This document shows, piece after piece, positions 55,521 to 64,000 of a DNA stretch of 64,000 nucleotides. The notes beneath the pieces are model-generated. The model saw only the letters and a list, made by a program, of their open reading frames with translations, was not told the DNA's origin and made no database searches. The stretch is taken from contig CANUEZ040000161.1 of NCBI GenBank assembly GCA_948099385.1, positions 2,852,001 through 2,916,000 of the forward strand, given 5' to 3'. Source of the DNA: Fasciola hepatica (taxonomy: Eukaryota > Platyhelminthes > Trematoda > Plagiorchiida > Fasciolidae). A program made the position numbers and the translations under genes. The first letter of the stretch is position 1, and each line of letters starts with the position of its first letter.

Positions 55521-56720
55521 GAATTCCACCTCAGTAGCTTGAAACGTAGCTTCTTGTTTAGACATCCAACTCTGGGCTCGTTTTGTGTCACGATAATAGA
55601 ACTGGAAGGCTATACATTGTTCAAGCTGAATTCACTGAACTTTCCACAAATTGATGAATGCTTCCCATTCACGTTCCGACTCTGGAAGTTTAGTGGCAAC
55701 ATCAACACCGTCGACGGCACCGAACTGAATCAAATTATTTCACTCTTGTATAAAAGTCTGGAAACTATCATCGCGAGAAACCATCTCCGCCTTGCGTTCA
55801 TTATGACGTTTGATGTGAGCATCTGCGCCAGTAACGTCTTCTACAAACTCGTCCGCCTCGATCAGAGCCTTCGTTTTAGAAATCCAGGGATTCAAATCTC
55901 GCCAATCCGCCAGGAATCGTTGAAGCTTAAGCGCCTCATCAAGTCTTGATTGTCTTTCTGCAATTCCGGTTTTAAGCTTTTCCCATGCATTTAGAAGGGT
56001 GCGATATTTCGTGAATTATTTCATTGGAGCTCGAATGTTTCCAGCTAATGTCTTAGCGTCTACACCTAAATGGACCAACTTTTCTTCCAAAGTTGCAAGG
56101 TCTCTCTTCAGTGTGTCGTGTTCACGCTGAAGTGCTTGAACCGACGTCAGATCCCGACCGCAATCGCTAACCGAGAGAGGGGTTGATTTTGCATTCATTC
56201 AAGATATCGCCTTGTCAGTATCACGGAAAAATCGTCATATTTCACGCTCCTCGAACAGTTTCTGATGTATGTGTTCTGTCTGCTATTTAAATCTATCCAG
56301 TGCTTCGCGAACTTCTTTTGATTTTTCGCATATCACACGATCTGCATGAAATCTTCCTTTCAATAACTCATCCCCTTTATCGCATAATTCTCGAGCCCGT
56401 GTTTTTTGAAGTTCAAGATCGTCTAAAAATTCACTAAACTCTTTTCGGAGAGACTTGAGGCCTTCGAGGTCATTACCATATCCCTCATAAGTCACATAAT
56501 TTTCCTTTTCACGGATGCAGAACAGTAAATCGTCGGCTAATCGGAGAAATTGGTTGAATATGGGTGTTGAATGGAGAGGTCTGGGCTTTTCGTGAAACAT
56601 CACCGTCGGTCTCACTAAATCACTGGGTCTGCATCAGAACTGTTTCAGTTCGGTGTGCTATTCGAGTCCCACTATACGCAGTCTTGCAAGTTCTAACTGT
56701 GCCTCAGTCCATTTAAATTC
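55521..56720 (-). pseudogene. Alpha-spectrin retrocopy fragment (fused to BEL protease)
   Basis: Alpha-spectrin is a rod-like membrane-skeleton protein built of roughly 106-aa triple-helical repeats. Here about 3.5 repeats are read without an intron in one frame that runs straight into BEL protease. Segments: LRLADDLLFCIREKENYVTY, GYGNDLEGLKSLRKEFSEFL (56400-56560); DCGRDLTSVQALQREHDTLK, RDLATLEEKL (56080-56170); AERQSRLDEALKLQRFLADW, RDLNPWISKTKALIEAD, DVTGADAHIKRHNERKAEM (55780-55960); then LEQCIAFQFYYRD and AQSWMSKQEATF (55530-55620). The order matches the alpha-spectrin repeats just after the SH3 domain. About six in-frame stops (one at a conserved Trp, near 56200) but no frameshift. The symbol is omitted because this is not the functional gene. 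Confidence 0.8.
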
Positions 56721-56839
56721 CATTCGGTTGACCGAAATTTGCGAGCCCGTAAGTGAATAATCTGAGAAATTGGAATGATTCTTATCTTTGATAGGCTCCG
56801 TCATATTTTGGAATTTTCGCTCGATTCAATTTGTGACAA

Positions 56840-57560
56840 CACTCGCATATCTTTGTGGTCTAGTGATGTTGCAAGACTGGACGTCAGCGGTTCCGAGCTT
56901 GATGCTCGGTGGGGATATGCCGGCAGTTTTCGACCGCTTCAGTTACCACGACGACGGGTGGGAGCAAGATAGTAGAGATGAGCACGCGTATATCTGAGGC
57001 TTGAGCGGCGTACACTGGGCTGAAGCATTTGTGTCGCCGACCTGATATTTTGCTGAGGTTGAAAGGCCGTGTATACTGTGCTGCAGTGCGTTCAGTTTTG
57101 TTGTATACTTGCGAGACTTGTGGTCTGCGTGCGGAAGACATTCGTCATCTTGAGGTTTCCGACCATCGACGTTTGCGTAGTATCACTAAGATAGGATGAA
57201 ATGATCGAGTGAGCATTGCTAAGGTCATAAATCGTGTATTGGATACTAATTCGGAGAACGTTCTGTCACAGCATATCCAGCTTAGCAGACTTCGTTGGTT
57301 GGGGCATGTGTTGCGCATGACAAACATACGTCTACCATACCGTGTCCTGTTTTTCGTTCTTCCTAGGGAGTGGAAGAAGCCATGTCGAGATCAACAGATA
57401 GGGTGGCGACGGGGAATGAAAAAATGTACAGTGAACTTAGGAAAAGTAGGTGCTTCAAGTCTTCGTGGTTGGGGTCCAAAAGATTCCTCAGCCATTTGGC
57501 TGGATACACCGGAGGATGTGTCAGCAAAACCGTGAACAGTGGCGATCTTGCTGATCAATG
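56840..57560 (+). pseudogene. RTE-like LINE, RT 3' part
   Basis: Truncated RTE-type RT. A frame from about 56935 reads ASVTTTTGGSKIVEMSTRIS, then KHLCRRPDILLRLKGRVYCA, SVLLYTCETCGLRAEDIRHL, SDHRRLRSITKIG. After a TGA, 57209-57535 reads VSIAKVINRVLD, LSRLRWLGHVLRMTNIRLPY, LRGWGPKDSSAIWLDTPEDV. Matches the C-terminal half of flatworm RTE RTs. Opposite strand to the spectrin-BEL chimera next to it. Confidence 0.8.
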
Positions 57561-58220
57561 TGCGTATGTACAGTGTGTTCAACGGGAGTGTATCCACCCC
57601 TGGAGGGTCAACTTTCTATATATGTTACTAAAAACGACAGAAGTAGTTGGATTTTAACATCCGGCGAAAAAGCGCTCTGGATTGTCCGCTTGAGATGATG
57701 GTGATGATGACCAATACCGAGATTTGCTAATTAAAATGCCAAAAATGGTTCATTTTATCGCGGAGCGATCGTACAAAAGCTACCGACGTACTCCTACCGC
57801 ACTGTTGGTGGTATATCAACCAATATGAACGCGTCTATTACTTATAAGCTGGTCATATTCAGTTTTGACGCACTTGTATGGAAAATCCGAGTAAAATAAG
57901 TTTGGATAATATTCGATCGACCGTATATCATCCGTTGTCACAGTGTTGATCGTTAACCTGTTCACATTGGTGAATTTGTGAGTATGTAACGGATCTTATT
58001 CCCTTGTGACAACCAGCAACAGTTCATGGATTGCGGTGGTTCAGTGATTTCTGCTTCTCACCAACAGTCTGACTTAAATATCAAAATCAGGGGAAAAACT
58101 ATGAATAATTGTATCATATTAGCTGTTAAGTTGTGCAACTATAAGTGTCGCTTCTCATGACACATGGTCATATCTTCCTGCATATGATCACTGATTCAAT
58201 GGCTCTCTTGGTTGTGTAGC
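57561..58220. other. Unassigned, possible RTE tail then unique DNA
   Basis: 57660-57715 (ttgagatgatggtgatgatgacc) may be the GAT-rich 3' end of the preceding RTE copy. Nothing else recognised. Confidence 0.4.
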
Positions 58221-58829
58221 CCACCGTGGAATCCCGATACGTTCTAAATGGCCAAGTGCACTTATTGGGCTTTAAATACCATCCTCTTATGCCACGGACT
58301 GATCAGTTAATGGCGTTTAATAGTCTAGGGCATTTGAGAGGAGTAGCACCTCTGAGTGGGTAAACTGTCGTGCCCTTGGGGGTATCTTCCATCTCCTTGG
58401 TCTTCATCACCTGCCCAACTGTCACCTGTAGCTCCACGAAGCTGAGGCATGTGTCAGCGACCACAACCCGGCGAACCGCTCGATAGGCGGGCCAAACCAG
58501 GTGAAGGGTAACCGAGGCCTAAAGATCTCTGCGAGACGGCGCCCAGCGTGCGAAGATGGATATTTCTGCATAGGCGGAAGAGATCTGTTGGATCCAACAG
58601 CTACCAAGGAAATCCATCCAATCAACAGGGTTGCATGGACTCCTATGTCTAGGTTTCCTCTACTGAATGGCGAACGAGCTCCTAGAGAGCCACCGGCAAC
58701 CATGCACCAAGATCAATATGACGCGTTGAACATCCCGGATTGGTGGACCACCATCCAAAAGGCATATGAACCGCTTGTTCGTTCACCGGCTCCCAACACA
58801 AAAACTTCCTGTTACCCGACAGATAGCAC
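58221..58829 (+). other. 5' region of RTE-like LINE
   Basis: GC-richer non-coding DNA leading into the endonuclease. Frames 58501-58848 and 58766-59119 are open but change frame before the conserved endonuclease begins near 59035. The true 5' end of the element is not visible. Confidence 0.5.
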
Positions 58830-60128
58830 TTGGTTGTTCACGGGCTAGAGTTGCTACCTCGAACAAAGAGCCGAATGGTGCTAGGGACGCCACTTTGTAC
58901 CAAATTCCCGAGATTCTTCATGACAAGTTCCCCCACGCACATCGCTCATGCTACGGCGTCCCCGGTAAGCGACGCGCCTCGTGTTCTCCCCGCGGCCGGA
59001 GTGATAAGTATGCTAGCTGGGGACCTCAAGACGCGAAGTCACATTCAAATCGCCTGCTGGAATGTGAGGAAACCCCTGGACATCGGAAGCCAAGCCAACA
59101 CTGCACAGATGCTACATGACTACCGCATCGAAATCGCATGTCTCTCCGAAGTTCGGCTGCAGAATTCTGGTACCCATTGTATAAAGGTTCCCGGAGTAGA
59201 CGGCAGTTACCACCTCTGTCATATTGGACTCACGGACAGCTCTGGTCTCCATGGCGTCGCGACAGCTGTCAGCAACAAGGCTAACAAAGCACTGCTTTCA
59301 TGGAACTCGATATCCCCTTGGATCGCCTTAGCTCGTTTTCACCCCTCACCCTTGGACGTATTAGTTGTTGCGGTTTATGTCCCGACAGTTGCAGCCGAAG
59401 AAGCGGAAAGAGATGAGTTCTACGATGGGCTACAAGAGGTAATAAACACCGTCCGGAAACGTGACATTCTCCTGGTTGCGGAGAACTGGAACGCCCGCAC
59501 TGGTTCCTCCACCCAAGCAACCAGACACCTTTTGGGGAAATATGATCTCGGACAGCAGTGCAGCAATGGTGAACGCCTCGTCGACTTTATAGACTGAAAC
59601 AGCATAACCGTCACCAATACCCGCTTCCAACATCCCAAGAATCACTTGCTAACGTGGTACTCCAACGACGGCTACACGGCGCATCAGATCGACTACATTC
59701 TCGTGCGATCACGCTGGTCATCTTCGATTGCAGATTGTCGGTCCTACCGAGGCGCGGAGACGGGTAAAAAGAACGACACCGACCACACATTCGTCCGCGC
59801 GCGCTTCAAGGTTCACCTAACCAATCGCCGGAAAGACTGTACCCCGAGGCGGATTGCCACAGCAGCGTTAGGATCACCGAAAAAGCGTCAAGCGGTCTCA
59901 GGCGCTATTGCCTCCCATCTAGCCACCACGTTCATAGGCGGAGAGGAAGTACAGGTTGAAAACCAGCGGTCTTCACTTAAAGTATCGATCCAACCATCCG
60001 CTTTAGATGAAATGGGAATTACGCGACGATGCCAGGAAGACTGGATCTCAGGGGCGGCCCTCCAGTTAGCCGAAAAGGCCAGAGATGCCCGCCTAAATGG
60101 TCACCCAGACTTCCGTGATGTCCGATAA
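58830..60128 (+). pseudogene. RTE-like LINE endonuclease and linker
   Basis: APE-type endonuclease. 59035-59597 is one frame: HIQIACWNVRKPLD (N of the first catalytic block), IEIACLSEVRLQNSGT (catalytic E), VLVVAVYVPTVAAEEAER, RDILLVAENWNARTGS (where GDFNAR is expected: Asp changed to Glu). It ends FID-stop (TGA, 59595-59597). The next ORF opens at 59646: LTWYSNDGYTAHQIDYILVR (catalytic D), then NDTDHTFVRARF (catalytic DH). The linker runs to 60128. The same frame continues across the stop, so the endonuclease is inactivated by few changes. Confidence 0.85.
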
Positions 60129-61620
60129 AAAGCTATCGGCTCGGCCAGAAGCGACCGCAACAACTACTGGACCGAATTCACGGAGACCATGGAGACTGCG
60201 ACGACTTCTCAAAGCTCTTCCGTCTAATTCGTTTTGCATCCGGTATGCGACAGTCGACAGAGCCCCTCCTTCGCGATGCTGCCGGGCTGCTCATTTCTGA
60301 ACAAGCCAAAAAGATGCAGAGATGGATGATCGTCTATTGGGCCGTCCCGCGGCAAGCTCTGCTTACCGAATCCCAGCAATCCAGAGCGAGGGCTGTGACG
60401 GTATTAACAACCCACCAAGCCGAGATGAAATAACCGATGTAACATACAAGCTGAAGAACCAGAAATCCCCCGGAGAAGATGGCATCGCACCGGAGATATA
60501 TAAATCATGTCTTTCGACACTACTCTAGCCACTGCACACCCTGTTTTGTTCAATCTGGGAAAAAAAACAATTCCCAGCGGACTGGGGGACCTCAGTTCTA
60601 CTTTCTCTTCCGAAGAAAGGCAACAGGGCCGTGTGCGAAAACTACCGTGGCATCAGTTCAATCGACGTGGCCACCAAAATATTCTCTGTGCTTTTGTTGA
60701 ACCGTTTCTCGCTGGTGCGGGACGCCCCCCCCCCAACCAAGGAGACTTCCGCTGTGGTAGAGGGTGCGTGGACCAAATATTCACTCTCCGCCGAGTATTA
60801 GAACATCGGTACAAGTTTTAGCAACCGACTGCAGTTTGTTTTATTGATTTTCGGGCTGCCTTTGACTCAGTTGACAGAGAATCGTTATGGATTACAATAC
60901 AAGCGGATGGAATGCCCCAGAAGCTTCTCAGTCTCATGAAGTCGTACTACGCAAATACCGGCGCGAGAATACGCATCTGCGGAGAGGAGTCCAGTGACTT
61001 CTCCCTCAACCCCGGTGTTAGACAAGGCTGTTCAACTACACCATCGATTGGGTAATGCGTCAGGCGCTCACCGATTACCCTGGTATTCAGCTGGGCACCG
61101 ATGTTTTCCTCGCCGATCTAGAATTCGCAGACGGCATCGTCATCCTTGGAGATAGCCCAACTGCAATACAGCCGGTTCTCGGTCGCGTAGAACCTTTTGC
61201 GAAATCCATGGGACTAGAGATCAATACGTCGAAGGTCGAGATCCTTTCGACATGCACCACACAGTCTAATCTCCCGATATACTTGAACGGCGAGCTAACT
61301 AAGCACGTCCCGGCGTTCAGATATCTGGGCTCTACGATTCTCCCAAACGGCCAAGCCAAAGATGAAGTCACGTTGCGCATTGACAAGGCCAGGTCTGCGT
61401 TTCTTCAGCTTCGCAATAAAACCAGCCTCCTGACCAAAGTCCGCGTCTTCCGGGTCGCTATCCGTCCAATACTGGCCCACGGCTGCGAGACGTGGCCACT
61501 ACGCGACAAGGACACCAAAAAACTAGAAGTGTTTGACCATTGGTGTCTGCGACAGATACTGAAAGTGGTGGCACGAAAAACTTTCAAACGAGAGAATAAG
61601 ACAACGGTGCTTTGACACCA
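60129..61620 (+). pseudogene. RTE-like LINE reverse transcriptase (broken)
   Basis: RT blocks in changing frames: DVTYKLKNQKSPGEDGIAPE at 60437-60495; VDQIFTLRRVLEHRYKF at 60769-60820; AVCFIDFRAAFDSVDRESLW (motif A) at 60831-60890; LNPGVRQGCSTTPS (motif B) at 61008-61050. 61055-61615 is open: LEFADGIVILGDSPTAIQ (motif C; the second Asp of YADD is Gly), LEINTSKVEILSTC, FRYLGSTILPNGQAKDEV, AHGCETWPLRDKDTKKLEVF and DHWCLRQILKV. A homopolymer of C near 60724-60735 accompanies a frameshift. Non-functional. Confidence 0.85.
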
Positions 61621-62280
61621 CTGCCAACGCCGACGATGGCAGTGGTTTTGACATGTCCTACGACGTCCGGACCAAGAGATCTCAAAACAATGCATCGCTC
61701 CCGTTCCATGCCCAGGATGGCGCTGTCGCATCGGAGGACAGCAGAAGTCGAGGAGTTAGGACTCCAGGCTGTTTACGGCACTCGCAACTGGAAGCAGAAC
61801 TGGATTTCTCAGTGTTCATGTCTCGCATCCGATCGCCGCTCATGGGCTGGTGCTATTCGGGACATATATGGAGCCGGCTCATCCTCTCGCAGGAGCTAGC
61901 CGCATAAAAGAAAGAAAGAAAGAAAGTTTAATGGTCTCTGACAAGTGGTATCCTATTAATTTGCCAAACCAACCACCAACCCGACTACGGGTTAAATTTC
62001 TATAGTATTTGGTCTCGTGATTGGAATAATTTCATTTGGAAGACTTTATCGAGCTGTCAGATAGAGACAGGTGAAAGTCACTTCAGTTTGTTCTGTCAAA
62101 TCAGAATGACTGCGTGTGTTGGCTACTAGGGCGTTGTTTCCTCTTCCCACCCGTGTGGGTCCAATCCTTTTCACCTTGTGTATTCATTTTTTTCGCTTCT
62201 ATGTGCAACATGGTGAGAAAAGCAGTGGTCAGTGGGGCTTGCCCTGCTGTTTAACGCTGTACGATGATGATGATGAACTT
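61621..62280 (+). mobile_element. RTE-like LINE 3' end (duplicated segment, copy 2)
   Basis: Decayed C-terminal coding to about 61905 (LEAELDFSVFMSRIRSPLMGW), then (AAAG)n, about 350 bp of 3' UTR and a terminal (GAT)n run at 62262-62274. From 61871 it is near-identical to 51668-52080. Confidence 0.75.
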
Positions 62281-62692
62281 TGTAGTAATCCTCGAATAGA
62301 TCCGTAGACGGCAGATCACTTTATCACGATCTACATTGGCTTATCACTCGATATATTTTCAGAAGACAGTCACATTTCTCGGTAAATAGTGTGTGTGGTT
62401 CTGCAACGATGAAATAGCTACACGAGTGATGCATGGGGCAACAAAGAAGAAAAAACTGATAACAGGAGCGAAACCTACATTCGAGGTGAATCACCAACGG
62501 TCTGAAGCAGAAAACACCGTCTTTTGGTAGTCCAAGCGTAAAAATGGCCGGATTCAAGATGGTTAGAGCAACGATCAAAAGAATTGACCAATAAGATTGA
62601 AAAGACGCGTGTTCCAGTCATAGAGTCTGGCTACTGGAATAGTAGTCGGTAGCAAAATACGAAAAACGGAATAATATCAACAGAATGTCGCT
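62281..62692 (-). repeat. BEL/Pao-type LTR, second copy
   Basis: Near-identical to 52081-52473, then the last 20 bases diverge (7 of the final 22 positions differ) and the TG start seen in the first copy is lost. No BEL coding sequence lies to the right, so it is a solo or relic LTR, or the partner LTR of the chimera at 52.5-56.7 kb. Confidence 0.55.
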
Positions 62693-62889
62693 GTACTTTT
62701 GGATGACAACATTTTGCTCATACAAAACGACTTAGAATCTCTATGTCAGTTGAACGCTGGAAACAGTAACCCAAGGTATTTGACTGAGCGCATGAGAGCC
62801 ATTTTCACAGGATTCTATGTCAACTCCTCAATCTTTAGTATTTTCGACAGCCTATTGGTCACGTTGCTCCTGCAATGAACGGTGGATAT
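62693..62889 (+). other. Unassigned; short open frame
   Basis: A 63-codon stretch open on the + strand (VAVLLDDNILLIQNDLESLC...) faintly resembles an RT motif C region (xxDDxLLIQ), but the rest does not fit and no ATG is present. Too short to call. Confidence 0.25.
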
Positions 62890-63200
62890 AAATGTTCGTA
62901 CCAAACGAGCTATGTATCACGAAACTAAAAAAATATCCGGTACTTTGGAAAAAATCACACTTCATAGTCTCATGGGCCCACTATATTAGGGATAACCGAA
63001 AACCTGGTGCTGGAACTTGGAATGGAGAACCGCCTAAGGTTCTATTATGCGGGCATGGTGGCGAGTCGGGTGACAGCGGATTGCTGTCTACCGCCAAAAT
63101 AACCGGCGGTGGCGGGATTTGAACCTCTGGTCTCTGAGGTGGTTAACACATATTGCCCGACCAATGCCTTTTTGGCTGAACTGGAAAAGGTTAAGGTGCG
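62890..63200 (-). repeat. tRNA-derived SINE-like element
   Basis: On the minus strand from about 63170: ggcattggtcgggcaatatgtg (A-box-like), ctcagagaccag, then GGTTCAAATCCC at 63114-63125, a perfect RNA polymerase III B box (GGTTCRANNCC). The T-arm stem does not pair and no intact cloverleaf forms, so it is tRNA-like and not a tRNA gene. The body continues to lower coordinates (tttggcggtagacagcaatccgctgtcacc...). No second copy is seen in the window. Confidence 0.5.
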
Positions 63201-64000
63201 TGTTGCTGATCGACAGTCAATCGGATTCAGTCTCAACCATTCCGATTTTACAGAGTTACAATCGATTTGGCTTCTTGTCACATATTCCTGGAAAAATGAT
63301 CAAAAACATTAACATCCCCTCCCCAGAAAATTCCACCACTCTCAAATGGTTTCACACCCTATTTTCTGTAGTTCATACCCAGAAAATGAACGTAAAAGGC
63401 TTTTTCTGGTATAATCAAGTGTAATGACAGGGAATTGAAAATAAACGTCTTCACATGGGATGGTACAAGGATCTTCAGATTTGAATGTGATATTCCATAG
63501 TTTGTGGTTAGTTGAACGTGTTCTTTTTTGCTCGTTGTCAGGATACATGTATGTGGGCTACACAGACACTATATTTGTATAACGAACTCAAGCACGTCTT
63601 ATACATTTTTAAAATAAACACGCTTCGTGAGAAATTACCCTCCAGTCATACTGGTTGGGAATTCAAAAATGCAGCCGAAACATCAGCTGTTATCCAACAC
63701 GGGAGGGTGCCAAGCTACTCATTAAGTTAACGTAATTTATACACTCCCATTTCTGCATCATGTCTCTGAACCGAACGCTAATGTTATTCGGGGATCACTG
63801 TCACAACTCCGTCTACCAGATAATCGAAATGCTTTGACTAGCCCCAAGACATCTAACATAATGAGCCGTCATAACATTAACAGGATGAGAATAGCTTTAT
63901 TGTCATACACGACCACACTGATCCACCGGATGGACATCCGTCCGTAAGCGCGACATGACGCACGACAGGCCTGTGCCATTTCTGCACAAAAAGAGCGTGA
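63201..64000. other. Unassigned right end
   Basis: AT-rich, with short open frames (up to 101 aa at 63119-63424 +) lacking known motifs. No ETFB exon 2 and no transposon domain recognised. Confidence 0.4.

Noticed and set aside
55485..55949. 154-aa + strand ORF
   Set aside because: Antisense to the spectrin repeats, which show clear family motifs on the minus strand.
62690..62880. RT motif C fragment (LLDDNILLIQ)
   Set aside because: Only one weak motif, no neighbouring RT blocks; kept as unassigned.
63100..63175. Functional tRNA gene on the minus strand
   Set aside because: The B box is perfect, but the T-arm and acceptor stems do not pair and no anticodon arm forms.
1..64000. CRISPR arrays, prokaryotic operons or phage genes
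   Set aside because: No regularly spaced short repeats. Coding sequence is either broken retroelements or an intron-split eukaryotic gene.

Overview
This window looks like repeat-rich eukaryotic DNA from a parasitic flatworm (Platyhelminthes). The mixture points there: several CR1-type LINEs whose ORF1 carries a PHD-like zinc finger, RTE-like LINEs with the 'RLRWLGHVLRM ... GWGP' tail common in trematodes and cestodes, a Ty3/gypsy element resembling the flatworm CsRn1 group, a Penelope-like element and a BEL/Pao element. I cannot choose between trematode and cestode. There is no prokaryotic operon structure. The only host gene recognised with confidence is the first coding exon of ETFB (electron transfer flavoprotein beta subunit) at 50774-51124.

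Layout. 1-16.4 kb: decayed CR1 copies on the + strand (1742-2260, 5060-7860, 10040-13345, 13345-15870), split by short repeats called here R1, R2 and R3. 16.4-33.0 kb: a nest. A full-length but broken CR1 (family D: structured 5' region, ORF1, ORF2, about 1.2 kb 3' UTR) has a Penelope-like element inserted in its 3' UTR. It is followed by another family D copy, which is split by a complete Ty3/gypsy element on the minus strand. 33.0-44.1 kb: younger CR1 elements, including the best preserved one (family C, 37480-41930, ORF1 plus a 970-codon ORF2 with two stops), and a duplicated segment that shares inactivating lesions. 44.2-47.9 kb: a 3.6 kb element with long terminal inverted repeats holding R2, another repeat (R6) and an RTE fragment. 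47.9-50.7 kb: low-repeat DNA upstream of ETFB. 51.1 kb to the end: if the gene continues to the right, this is ETFB intron 1. It holds a chimeric minus-strand retrocopy (alpha-spectrin joined in frame to BEL/Pao protease, then a Gln/Ser/Thr-rich coding fragment, then BEL integrase end and LTR), two + strand RTE-like LINEs, an 0.8 kb duplicated block and a tRNA-derived SINE-like element.

The genes do not form a pathway. The main story is retrotransposition: nested insertions, shared (CTGAA)n 3' tails across LINE families, and a host cytoskeletal mRNA apparently captured by an LTR element. All element coding regions are broken. Family labels (CR1-A to D, R1 to R6) are mine and rest on comparisons made by eye inside this window. 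Boundaries of decayed copies are accurate to tens of bases at best.
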